The notes beneath the pieces are model-generated. The model ran no database searches, was not told the origin of the DNA, and saw nothing but the letters and a program-made list of their open reading frames with translations. The translations under genes and the position numbers were made by a program. From assembly GCA_021805805.1 (NCBI GenBank), contig JAJZEB010000001.1, positions 1 through 64,000 of the forward strand: DNA of 64,000 nucleotides, written 5' to 3'. Shown here piece by piece: positions 47,203-55,401 of this stretch. Every line of letters begins with the position of its first letter. Within the stretch, counting starts at the first letter, position 1. Origin of the DNA: Pseudomonadota bacterium. GTDB taxonomy: Bacteria; Pseudomonadota; Gammaproteobacteria; Burkholderiales; Burkholderiaceae_C.

Positions 47203-49535
47203 TGGCCGCCTGCCACGACACCGCCGCTGCCCCGGGAACCCGCCGGAATCGCCCGCTGATCGCGCTGGCCGGCAATCCGAACTGCGGCAAGACGACACTG
47301 TTCAACCTGCTCACAGGCGCGCGCCAGCAGGTCGGAAACTGGCCGGGCGTCACGGTCGAGCGCCGTGCCGGCCAGCTCGATCCGGGCACTGGCCTGGCAA
47401 CGCTGGTCGACCTGCCCGGCGTCTACAGCCTGCTCGGCGGCGGCGGCGAGGACCAGCGCGTCGCGCGCGACGCGCTGTGCGGCGACGATGTCGATCTGGT
47501 CGTGCAAGTCGTCGACGCGTCCAACCTCGAGCGGCACCTGCTGCTGAGCGCGGAACTGATCGAGGTCGGCAAACCGCTGCTTGTGGTGCTGAACATGATC
47601 GACGAGGCACGTGCGGCTGGCTTCGAGCCGCAACCCGAGCAACTCGCGCAGCGGCTTGGCGTTGCGGTGGTCCCGATGGTCGCGCGCCGCGGCAGCGGTC
47701 GCCGCGAACTGCTCGACACCATCGGCCAGGCGCTGCGCACGCCGCCGCGCGTCGCGCGCGGCGCCTACGACGACGAACTGCGCGCGGCACTGGATCAGGT
47801 GGCGGCGGCATTGCCGCGCCACGCGCGCCTGGACGCGCTGCGCATGCTGGAAGCGCACGACGCGCCGCAGGACGCCGACCAGGCCCGCGCGCTGCGCACG
47901 GCCAGCGCGACGCTGCGCGCCGCGCATGGCGAGGACGCCTGCGACCTGTTCGCAGCCGCACGCTTCGCGTGGGCCCATGCGACCGCCGCCGCGGTGCTGC
48001 ACGGCGACGGTCGGGTCGGTTTGCGCCATCGCGTCGGCGCCCGGCTCGACGCGCTGTTCCTGCACCGCTGGCTCGGCGTGCCGCTGTTTCTCGCCGTGCT
48101 GTACCTGGTGTTCGTCGTCAGCTTCAGCGGCGGCAACATCCTGCTCGACGTGTTCGACCAGGGCTCCGAGGCGCTGCTGATCGACGGCACCGGCCACCTG
48201 CTGCTCGGCGCCGGTCTGCCGGGCTGGGCGGTCGCCGCGCTGGCCGGCGGGGTCGGCGGCGGGCTGCATCTGGTGATCTCGTTCATCCCGCCGATCGGGC
48301 TGACCTTCCTGCTGCTGGCGCTGCTCGACGACTGCGGCTACCTGGCGCGCGCCGCCTACGCGATGGACCGGCTGATGCGGCGCTTCGGGCTTCCGGGCAA
48401 CGCGCTGGTGCCGATGGTCATCGGCTTCGGCTGCAATGTGCCGGCGATCATGGGCTCGCGCATCATCGAGGATCCGCGCGGCCGGCTGCTGACCGTGCTG
48501 ATCCAGCCGTTCATGTCGTGCTCGGCGCGGCTGACCATCTATCTGGCATTCGCCGTCGTGTTCTTCCGCGACAACGGCGGTCAGATCGTTTTCGCGCTGT
48601 ACCTGCTCGGCATCGTCGCGGCGCTGCTCAGCGCCGCGCTGCTCGGCCGCACCGCGCTGCGCGGCGTGCCGCTGCCATTCCTGATCGAGCTGCCGCCGTA
48701 CCGGCTGCCCAGTGTGCACAGCGTGCTGGTGCAGGCTTGGCAGCGACTGCGGGTGTTCGTGCTGCGCGTGGGCAAGGTCATCACCGCGATCGGTCTCGTG
48801 CTGTTCGTGCTGCCGGGAATCGGCTGGGGCGCGCACGGCCTGCAGTTGACCGACATCGAGCATTCGCTGCTGGCCCAGGGCAGCCGCACGCTGGCGCCAC
48901 TGTTCGCGCCGATGGGCGTGCGCCGCGACAACTGGCCGGCGGTGGCCGGACTGGTCGCCGGCGCCGCGGCCAAGGAAGTCGTCGTCGGCACCCTGAACGG
49001 CATCTACCAGCGCCAGCAGGCCGCCGAGCAGCTGCAGCGCTGGCGCGACCCCGAGATCGGGCCGAAGCTGCGCGCCGCGCTGCGCACGGTGCCGGAGAAT
49101 GCGCGCGCTTTCTTCTCGACCATGCTCGACCCGCTGGACGTCGGCGCGCTGCGCTCGAGCACACGCGCCACCGCCGCGTCGGGCGCCAGCGCGCAGACGC
49201 TGGCCGGACTGGCCGCCGGCTTCACCCCGCTGTCGGCATTCGCCTACCTGGTGTTCGTGTTGCTGTACGTTCCGTGCGCCAGCACCATGGCGGCGCTGCG
49301 CCGCGAGGCAGGCTGGGGCTGGATGGTGTTTTCGATCGGCTACGGCGTGCTGCTGGCGTGGTGCGCGGCAACGGTCGTCTACCAGGCCGGCAGCGCAACG
49401 GCGCACCCGGTGCATTCGGCGGCGTGGATCGCAGGCTGCGCCTGCGCGCTGCTCGCTCTGGTCGCCGCGCTGCGGCGCTGGGGCCTGCAGCGGCGCACGC
49501 CGCCGGCACCGCACGCAGCGTGGAACGCGCCATGA
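47202..49535 (+). CDS. feoB: Ferrous iron transport protein B
   Basis: LAGNPNCGKTTLFNLLTGARQQVGNWPGVTVERR, VDLPGVYSL, LNMIDEA; CGYLARAAYAMDRLMRRFGLPGNALVPMVIGFGCNVPAIM. Confidence 0.97.
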   Translation: MAACHDTAAAPGTRRNRPLIALAGNPNCGKTTLFNLLTGARQQVGNWPGVTVERRAGQLDPGTGLATLVDLPGVYSLLGGGGEDQRVARDALCGDDVDLVVQVVDASNLERHLLLSAELIEVGKPLLVVLNMIDEARAAGFEPQPEQLAQRLGVAVVPMVARRGSGRRELLDTIGQALRTPPRVARGAYDDELRAALDQVAAALPRHARLDALRMLEAHDAPQDADQARALRTASATLRAAHGEDACDLFAAARFAWAHATAAAVLHGDGRVGLRHRVGARLDALFLHRWLGVPLFLAVLYLVFVVSFSGGNILLDVFDQGSEALLIDGTGHLLLGAGLPGWAVAALAGGVGGGLHLVISFIPPIGLTFLLLALLDDCGYLARAAYAMDRLMRRFGLPGNALVPMVIGFGCNVPAIMGSRIIEDPRGRLLTVLIQPFMSCSARLTIYLAFAVVFFRDNGGQIVFALYLLGIVAALLSAALLGRTALRGVPLPFLIELPPYRLPSVHSVLVQAWQRLRVFVLRVGKVITAIGLVLFVLPGIGWGAHGLQLTDIEHSLLAQGSRTLAPLFAPMGVRRDNWPAVAGLVAGAAAKEVVVGTLNGIYQRQQAAEQLQRWRDPEIGPKLRAALRTVPENARAFFSTMLDPLDVGALRSSTRATAASGASAQTLAGLAAGFTPLSAFAYLVFVLLYVPCASTMAALRREAGWGWMVFSIGYGVLLAWCAATVVYQAGSATAHPVHSAAWIAGCACALLALVAALRRWGLQRRTPPAPHAAWNAP

Positions 49536-49843
49536 CGCTGCCTGGAGGCATCGCCGCCGCCGGTGGTGATCCGCTGTTCGCACTGCGCGAAACCCTGCGC
49601 GCCGCCGACGGCGGCGTGAGCGCGGCGCAGCTCGCCGCCGCGCTCGGACTGTCGCGCACAGTGGTCGACGCGCTGCTGGCGCACTGGCAGCGCCGCGGCC
49701 GGGTCGTCGCCAGCGCGGCCGGCGGCTGCGGCGACGGCGGCTCCTGCGCCGCTTGCGCCAGCCGCTGCGTCGGGGCGACCGAGCTGTATCGCTGGCACGA
49801 CACACCGCCGACGCGCACCGTGCCGCTGCACGCGGCGCGCTGA
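49532..49843 (+). CDS. FeoC-like winged-helix regulator with Cys cluster
   Basis: [31 protein letters not shown] then [16 protein letters not shown]; overlaps feoB stop. Confidence 0.75.
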   Translation: MTLPGGIAAAGGDPLFALRETLRAADGGVSAAQLAAALGLSRTVVDALLAHWQRRGRVVASAAGGCGDGGSCAACASRCVGATELYRWHDTPPTRTVPLHAAR

Positions 49844-49878
49844 GCCGCGCCGACCGCGTTCGCCTGCTGCGGTTCCAT

Positions 49879-49894
49879 GTTCCAATCGCGGAAC
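49879..49894. promoter_or_regulatory. Inverted repeat upstream of PrpR-like gene
   Basis: GTTCC-AATCGC-GGAAC, 17 bp before the ATG at 49912. Confidence 0.35.
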
Positions 49895-49911
49895 AGCCGC
49901 TGAACCGTGCC

Positions 49912-51816
49912 ATGCCGTCCGATCCTGCCATCGACCCGCGTCCGCGTATCGTCGCGGTCGGCTTTCATCGCCTGAAGCAATTGCTGCGCGAGGTCGCGCC
50001 CGAGTACGCCGCGCGCGCCCGCGTCGACGTGCTCGATCGCGGCTTCGAGGAAGCGCTGGCCGAAATCGAGGCCCAGCGCCCGCAGCGACCGATCGACGTT
50101 CTGGTCGCCGCTGGGCTGCACGGTGATTACCTGCGCAGCCACATCGATTTGCCGGTGGTGATGGTCAAGGTCGGAGGCTATGACCTGATGCTCGCGCTGG
50201 CCCAGGCGCGTGCGCTGAGCAGCCGCATCGCGCTGGTCACCTTCGGCAAAGTGCGCGCCGAAGTCGAGCAGTTCAGCCGATTGTTCGGCCTGGACATCGT
50301 GCAGCGAAGCTACCAGAGCGAGGAACAAGCCGGCGCCTGCGTCGACGAACTGCGCGCCGCGGGCACCGAAGTCGTCGTGGCGCCGGGGCTGGTCGCCGAT
50401 CTGGCCGAAGCCGCCGGAATGACCGGGCTGCTGCTGTATTCCCCCGACGCGGTGCGCCAGGCAATCGACGACGCGATCGAAGTCGCGCGCACCGCGCGCA
50501 TCGCCACCGCCAAGCGCGAGCGGCTCAATGCCATCATCGCGCAACTGCGCGACGGCGTGGTCGCGGTCGACGTCGACGAGCGCATCGAAGCCCTGAACCC
50601 GCCGGTCGAGCGACTTCTCGGCTTGCCGCGTGCGCAACTGCTCGGCCGTCGGCTCGGCGAAGTCGCTCCCGAGCTGTCGCTGCAACGCACGCTGCGCGAC
50701 GGCGTCGATGAAACCGACGAGGTCGCGCGCCTGCACGGACGCACGGTGGTTCTGAGCCGGCGCGGAATCCACGAGCGCGGAGTGACCACCGGCGCGGTGC
50801 TGACCTGCCAGGACCCGGCGTCGATCCAGCGCGCCGAACGCAACCTGCGCGCACGCGCCACCGCGCGCGGCGCGCGCTGGAGGCTCGACGACATCGTCGG
50901 CGACAGCGCGCCGATGCGCGAAGCACGAAGACTGGCTGCGCGCTACGCGCGCTCCGAGGCCACAGTGCTGATCGTCGGTGAGAGCGGTACCGGCAAGGAA
51001 CTGTTCGCGCAGGGGCTGCACGCCGCCAGCCGGCGCGCGCACCAGCCGTTCGTCGCGGTCAACTGCGCGGCGTTCCCGGAAGCGCTGCTGGAAAGCGAGC
51101 TGTTCGGCTACGACGAAGGCGCGTTCACCGGCGCGCGCAAAGCCGGCAAAGTCGGATTGTTCGAGGCCGCGCATCACGGCACCATCTTCCTCGACGAAAT
51201 CGGCGAAATGCCGGTGTCGCTGCAGACCCGGCTGCTGCGGGTTTTGCAGGAGCGCGAAATCCTGCGCGTCGGAGCCACCGAGCCGACTCCGATCGACGTG
51301 CGGGTCGTCGCAGCGACCCATCGTGCGCTGGACGAGCGAATCGCAGTCGGAGCGTTCCGCCGCGATCTCTACTACCGGCTGAACATCCTGCGCCTGCAGC
51401 TCGTGCCGCTGCGCGAACGCCTCGACGACCTGCCAGCGCTGGCCGCGCACCTGTTCGACAAACTCGCCATGCGCGCGGCAGGCGCGCCTGCCGCGCTGCT
51501 CGACGCTCTGCTCGCGCGCGCGCAGGGCTACGCCTGGCCGGGCAATGTGCGCGAGCTGGAGAACATGATCGAGCGCGTGGTCGGTGCCGGCGAGGCCAGC
51601 GCCGCGCTGCTGCCCGAGCTCGGCGCCGCGCACCTGCCGCAATCGGCGGACACCGCCGACGCGGCGCCGCTGGCCGCCCGGCGCGCCGCCAGCGAGCGCG
51701 CCACCATTTTGCGCGTGCTGGCCGAGTGCGGCGGTGACCGCGCCGCGGCGTGCGCGGCGCTGGGAATCGGCCGCACCACCCTGTGGCGCAAACTGCGCGC
51801 CGCGGACGGGAGTTGA
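49912..51816 (+). CDS. PrpR-type sigma-54 dependent activator
   Basis: PrpR_N-like sensor ([31 protein letters not shown]), [17 protein letters not shown], Fis [33 protein letters not shown]. Confidence 0.9.
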   Translation: MPSDPAIDPRPRIVAVGFHRLKQLLREVAPEYAARARVDVLDRGFEEALAEIEAQRPQRPIDVLVAAGLHGDYLRSHIDLPVVMVKVGGYDLMLALAQARALSSRIALVTFGKVRAEVEQFSRLFGLDIVQRSYQSEEQAGACVDELRAAGTEVVVAPGLVADLAEAAGMTGLLLYSPDAVRQAIDDAIEVARTARIATAKRERLNAIIAQLRDGVVAVDVDERIEALNPPVERLLGLPRAQLLGRRLGEVAPELSLQRTLRDGVDETDEVARLHGRTVVLSRRGIHERGVTTGAVLTCQDPASIQRAERNLRARATARGARWRLDDIVGDSAPMREARRLAARYARSEATVLIVGESGTGKELFAQGLHAASRRAHQPFVAVNCAAFPEALLESELFGYDEGAFTGARKAGKVGLFEAAHHGTIFLDEIGEMPVSLQTRLLRVLQEREILRVGATEPTPIDVRVVAATHRALDERIAVGAFRRDLYYRLNILRLQLVPLRERLDDLPALAAHLFDKLAMRAAGAPAALLDALLARAQGYAWPGNVRELENMIERVVGAGEASAALLPELGAAHLPQSADTADAAPLAARRAASERATILRVLAECGGDRAAACAALGIGRTTLWRKLRAADGS

Positions 51817-51849
51817 GCGCGGCTTCGGAGCGGCCGTGCGCCGCGCTCA
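51815..51849. repeat. 35-bp hairpin-forming direct repeat, copy 1
   Basis: GAGCGCGGCTTCGGAGCGGCCGTGCGCCGCGCTCA; arms GAGCGCGGC/GCCGCGCTC. Confidence 0.9.
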
Positions 51850-51891
51850 CGTGACGGCCCCCAGGCGCTGCGCGCCACCCCCCGAGGGGGC

Positions 51892-51926
51892 GAGCGCGGC
51901 TTCGGAGCGGCCGTGCGCCGCGCTCA
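51892..51926. repeat. 35-bp hairpin-forming direct repeat, copy 2
   Basis: Identical to 51815-51849. Confidence 0.9.
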
Positions 51927-52550
51927 GTCGTGCTCGTGCATCGCAGGCGGTTCGTCGACTTCGGCGGGCTGCGGCGGCTGCGGCGGCGCCTGTTGCAGTG
52001 CCGGAGGCTCCACCAGCGCCATCGGCAATACCCGCACGTAACGCGCCTTGGCGGCCTTGTACGCCGCGTTCCCGAGCAGCGGATCGATCGGCACGCGAAA
52101 GCCGTAGCCCCACAGCGCCGGAATCGGAGCGCCACGCTGGCCGCCGGCAAGCCGTGGACGCAGCAACTGCACGAACAGCTTCAGCGGCCTGTCGGCCGTC
52201 GGGTGCACCGCGTCGCCGTGCAGCGTGCGCCAGAACGCGTCGTCGGCGTCGATGATGCGGACGTAATGCGCCCAGTGGCTCTGCGGATCGGCTGCGTACA
52301 TGCAGTCGACGCGAAGCGCCTGCAGCCTGGCACCGGGCACATGCGCGGCCCACGCCAGCTGCAGCGCGCTTGGCTGCGCCGACAGCGGAGTCGGCTCCAG
52401 CAGCGCGCGCAGCGCGCCGCCGGCAATGCTTCCCGAAACGGAGCAGCGCAACAGGTACGGCGCGCCGACTGCGGCGATGGTGCTGCGCACGTCGTGGCCG
52501 TGGGCCAGGCCGCACAGGCAAGCGGTGACCGCTGCCAGCAATCGATGCAT
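51924..52550 (-). CDS. Secreted protein of unknown family, type A copy 2
   Basis: Signal peptide; RSTIAAVGAPYLLRC, LRVDCMYAADPQSHWAHYVRIIDADDAFWRTLHG, PALWGYGFRVP. Confidence 0.8.
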   Translation of the reverse strand: MHRLLAAVTACLCGLAHGHDVRSTIAAVGAPYLLRCSVSGSIAGGALRALLEPTPLSAQPSALQLAWAAHVPGARLQALRVDCMYAADPQSHWAHYVRIIDADDAFWRTLHGDAVHPTADRPLKLFVQLLRPRLAGGQRGAPIPALWGYGFRVPIDPLLGNAAYKAAKARYVRVLPMALVEPPALQQAPPQPPQPAEVDEPPAMHEHD

Positions 52551-52595
52551 TGTTCACTCCTTCTGGAGCGCGCCGGAACCCGGCGCGCGGAGGTT

Positions 52596-53168
52596 TCAAG
52601 GACCGGGGATGACCGGCAACGGTTCGATGACGCGGAACTTCCCCCTGCCGTTGCCGAGCCAGCACGACCCGCGCAATGCGAACCCATCGTCGACGCCGTC
52701 GGGTGCAAGGCGCATGATGTGCAAGGTCAGCCTGCTTCCCGGATCGGGAGGGCAATGCTGCGCGTGACCGTTCCACGTGTCCCAGAACGGATCGTTGCGA
52801 TCGAGCGTGGCACGCACGGTGTAGCGTTGCGCGCCGGCACCGCCGCGGCATTGCAGCACGGCTTCGACGAACGACGCGCCGACGCTGGACACTCCGACGC
52901 CTCCGGTCTGCCACAGCATCCACGGCAGACTGTGCAAATGCTGTCCCGCGAACATCGGCCACCAGTCGTCGATCAGCATGACGGTGAAGTCGACCCCGGC
53001 CGAAGCGCGAAAGCGTCCTTGCACCGAGCACGACAACTGCTCGTCGGTGTCGTTGCGCAGCACCAGTTCGAGCGCTGCGACCGGAGTCGCCGCGAGCAGC
53101 CCCGCGGCGAGCAGCGCGAGTGCTGCGGCGCGCCGCACCGCGGTGCGGCCTGGCGCATCAGTCCACAT
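52596..53168 (-). CDS. Secreted protein of unknown family, type B copy 2
   Basis: Signal peptide; LELVLRNDTDEQLSCSVQG, LDRNDPFWDTWNG, FALRGSCWLGNGRGKFRVIEPLPV. Confidence 0.8.
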   Translation of the reverse strand: MWTDAPGRTAVRRAAALALLAAGLLAATPVAALELVLRNDTDEQLSCSVQGRFRASAGVDFTVMLIDDWWPMFAGQHLHSLPWMLWQTGGVGVSSVGASFVEAVLQCRGGAGAQRYTVRATLDRNDPFWDTWNGHAQHCPPDPGSRLTLHIMRLAPDGVDDGFALRGSCWLGNGRGKFRVIEPLPVIPGP

Positions 53169-53772
53169 CGCCGACCTCCGGCACGTCGGCGGCTTCGCCC
53201 GGATGCGGCAAGCCGCCTCCGGCGTGCAGCAGTGGCTGCACATACACATAGCGCGCCTTGTTGCCGATCCAGTAGGCCGAGTGAATCGACCGCCGCAGCG
53301 GTTCGCGGTAGGTGTAGCCCCACAGCGCCGGGTACAGATCGCCGAAGCCGTCGGCGCCGGCCTGCGGCTGCAGGCTCATCGGCTGCACCGCCAGACGCAG
53401 CGGCCGACTCGCCGCCGGGTGCAGAGCAACGCCGTCGACGGTGCGCCAGAACGGGTCGTCGGCGCCGATGACGCGGATGTAGCGCGCCGGCGCGCTCTGC
53501 GGATCGGGCGCGAACAGGCAGTCGACACGCAGGCTGCGCAGCGTCTGCCCGGGCAGGTGCGCATCCCAGGCAATGGCCAACGGCCGCGGCTGGGTTCCCA
53601 GCGACGTGGCGGGAAGCAGCAGCTGCAGCGGGCCGTCGTCGACGGCGCCGCGAACTTCGCAACGCATCAGGTGCGGCGCACCGACGGCTTCGATGGTGCT
53701 GCGCGGATCGAGCGCGTGGGCCTGGCTGGCCAGGCTCGCGGCGAGCAGCGCGATGCAACGGGTGTAGGGCAT
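53158..53772 (-). CDS. Secreted protein of unknown family, type A copy 1
   Basis: Signal peptide; RSTIEAVGAPHLMRC, LRVDCLFAPDPQSAPARYIRVIGADDPFWRTVDG, PALWGYTYREP; 11-nt overlap with next gene. Confidence 0.8.
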   Translation of the reverse strand: MPYTRCIALLAASLASQAHALDPRSTIEAVGAPHLMRCEVRGAVDDGPLQLLLPATSLGTQPRPLAIAWDAHLPGQTLRSLRVDCLFAPDPQSAPARYIRVIGADDPFWRTVDGVALHPAASRPLRLAVQPMSLQPQAGADGFGDLYPALWGYTYREPLRRSIHSAYWIGNKARYVYVQPLLHAGGGLPHPGEAADVPEVGDVD

Positions 53773-53809
53773 GGTTGAATCCTTCGCGACGCAGAAGCGA
53801 TGGCCGCGC

Positions 53810-54403
53810 TCAATGCGCCGCCTCGACCGGCAGCGGGACGATGACGCGGTACGCGCTCATCCAGCCAGCCGGACTCAGGCAGCTGCCGCGCAACACGAAA
53901 CCGGGCAGCGACGCCACCGGCGCAGGCCTGAACGCCTCGCCGGGGGCGACGAAGCGCGCGATCTCGAGCTTGAGCGTCGCGCCCGGCTCGGGCCGGCAAG
54001 CGGGCTGCCCCGGCGCCTCGATCTGCCAGAACGCGCTGTCGTGCGCAAGCAGCTTGCGCAGCACGAACGCGCCCGGCGCCTGCCAGCCCTGGCACCACAG
54101 CTCGGCATCGAGGAAACGCGGCGTGCCGTAGCCCGGCAGATCCCAGTTCAGCCACGCCGCCAGCGGCAGGCTCGGCGTGCGCTGACCGGCGTACAGCAGC
54201 ACCCGCTTGACCAGCGGCACCGCGAACTGCGAACCGTCGGCGCGCGCGTAATGGGCGTCGATCTGGCAATGCAATGCGGTGTCGGTGCTGTTGCGCAGCA
54301 TCAGCTCGGCACACGCAGGAGGCGCGCACAGCGCGCCGGCGACCAAGGCGGCAGCACTTTGAAGTGCGCCGGGACGCGACCGCGGGGGTGGATTGGACGG
54401 CAT
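53810..54403 (-). CDS. Secreted protein of unknown family, type B copy 1
   Basis: Signal peptide; AELMLRNSTDTALHCQIDAHY, LLAHDSAFWQIEAPG, FVLRGSCLSPAGWMSAYRVIVPLPV. Confidence 0.8.
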   Translation of the reverse strand: MPSNPPPRSRPGALQSAAALVAGALCAPPACAELMLRNSTDTALHCQIDAHYARADGSQFAVPLVKRVLLYAGQRTPSLPLAAWLNWDLPGYGTPRFLDAELWCQGWQAPGAFVLRKLLAHDSAFWQIEAPGQPACRPEPGATLKLEIARFVAPGEAFRPAPVASLPGFVLRGSCLSPAGWMSAYRVIVPLPVEAAH

Positions 54404-54424
54404 CGGAACTCGGCATTCGACAGC

Positions 54425-54465
54425 CATCGGTCCCGCGTGCCGATGCGGCACGCAGCCAACCGATG
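54425..54465. promoter_or_regulatory. Nested inverted repeats between aldolase gene and B-A-B-A array
   Basis: Outer CATCGGT...ACCGATG and inner GCGTGCCG-ATG-CGGCACGC, both perfect. Confidence 0.6.
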
Positions 54466-54516
54466 TCCGATGCTTCGATGCCCGACGCCGGCGCGAAGTT
54501 CCCGCGCGCCGACGAA

Positions 54517-55272
54517 TCAGCTCGCGTAGTCCGGATCGGTGCGCTCGAGACTGCGCAGCAGCGCCGGCCACGCGATCCCCGCGCCCTGCCCGGCGGTGAC
54601 CGCGCGCGCTGCGGCTGCGGCGCCTTGCAGCACGTCGGCGCCGACCTCGATCAGTTCGACGCCCTGCGCCGCGATCTGGATCTGGCACGCGGTCTCGAGC
54701 AGGTACATCAGCACGAACGCGTCGGCGACCGCGGCGCCGACCGTCAGCAGCCCGTGGTTGCGCAGGATCAGCGCGTTGCGGCTGCCGAGGTCGCGCTGCA
54801 ACCGAGGCTGTTCGTCGGCGCGCAACGCGATTCCCTCGTAGTCGTGGTAGCCGAGCTGCGGCAGCACCAGCGTGGCCTGCTGGCTGATCGGAAGCAGCCC
54901 GCGGCGTTGCGCCGACACCGCGACGCCGCAGCGCGTGTGGGTGTGCAGGACGCAGCCGACGTCGGGTCGCGCCGCGTGCACGCAGGCGTGGATCGTGAAT
55001 CCTGCCGGATTGACCGGGAACGGCGACTCGAGAACCTTGTTGCACTCGGCATCGATCTTCAGCAAGCTGCTTGCCGTGATTTCGTCGAAGCCCAGCCCGT
55101 ACGGGTTGATCAGAAACTGCTCTGCGGGAAGCCGCGCGCTGATATGGGTGAACACCAGGTCGCTCCAGCCGAAGCGTGCGACCAGCCGGTACGCCGCAGC
55201 CAGCTCGACGCGCAGCGCCCACTCCTGCGGCGAAACCCGCGACTTGACTTCCGGGAAGGTGATTGGATTCAC
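54517..55272 (-). CDS. Class II aldolase/adducin family protein
   Basis: FTHISARLP, HACVHAARPDVGCVLHTHTRCGVAVSA, ALILRNHGLLTVG. Confidence 0.92.
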   Translation of the reverse strand: MNPITFPEVKSRVSPQEWALRVELAAAYRLVARFGWSDLVFTHISARLPAEQFLINPYGLGFDEITASSLLKIDAECNKVLESPFPVNPAGFTIHACVHAARPDVGCVLHTHTRCGVAVSAQRRGLLPISQQATLVLPQLGYHDYEGIALRADEQPRLQRDLGSRNALILRNHGLLTVGAAVADAFVLMYLLETACQIQIAAQGVELIEVGADVLQGAAAAARAVTAGQGAGIAWPALLRSLERTDPDYAS

Positions 55273-55401
55273 ATCGGTCTCCTTGGCCTGACTCGTCTGG
55301 CTGGTGCCATCCGCGTGACACGTCGCCGCGCCTGCGCAGCATAAGCAGCCGAGCGCGCGACGGCAATTCCGCAGTCGCGCACAGGGCTGGTCAGGCGCGC
55401 G

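Noticed and set aside
46989-49931. 980-aa minus-strand ORF
   Set aside because: Antisense to feoA/feoB; no domain features.
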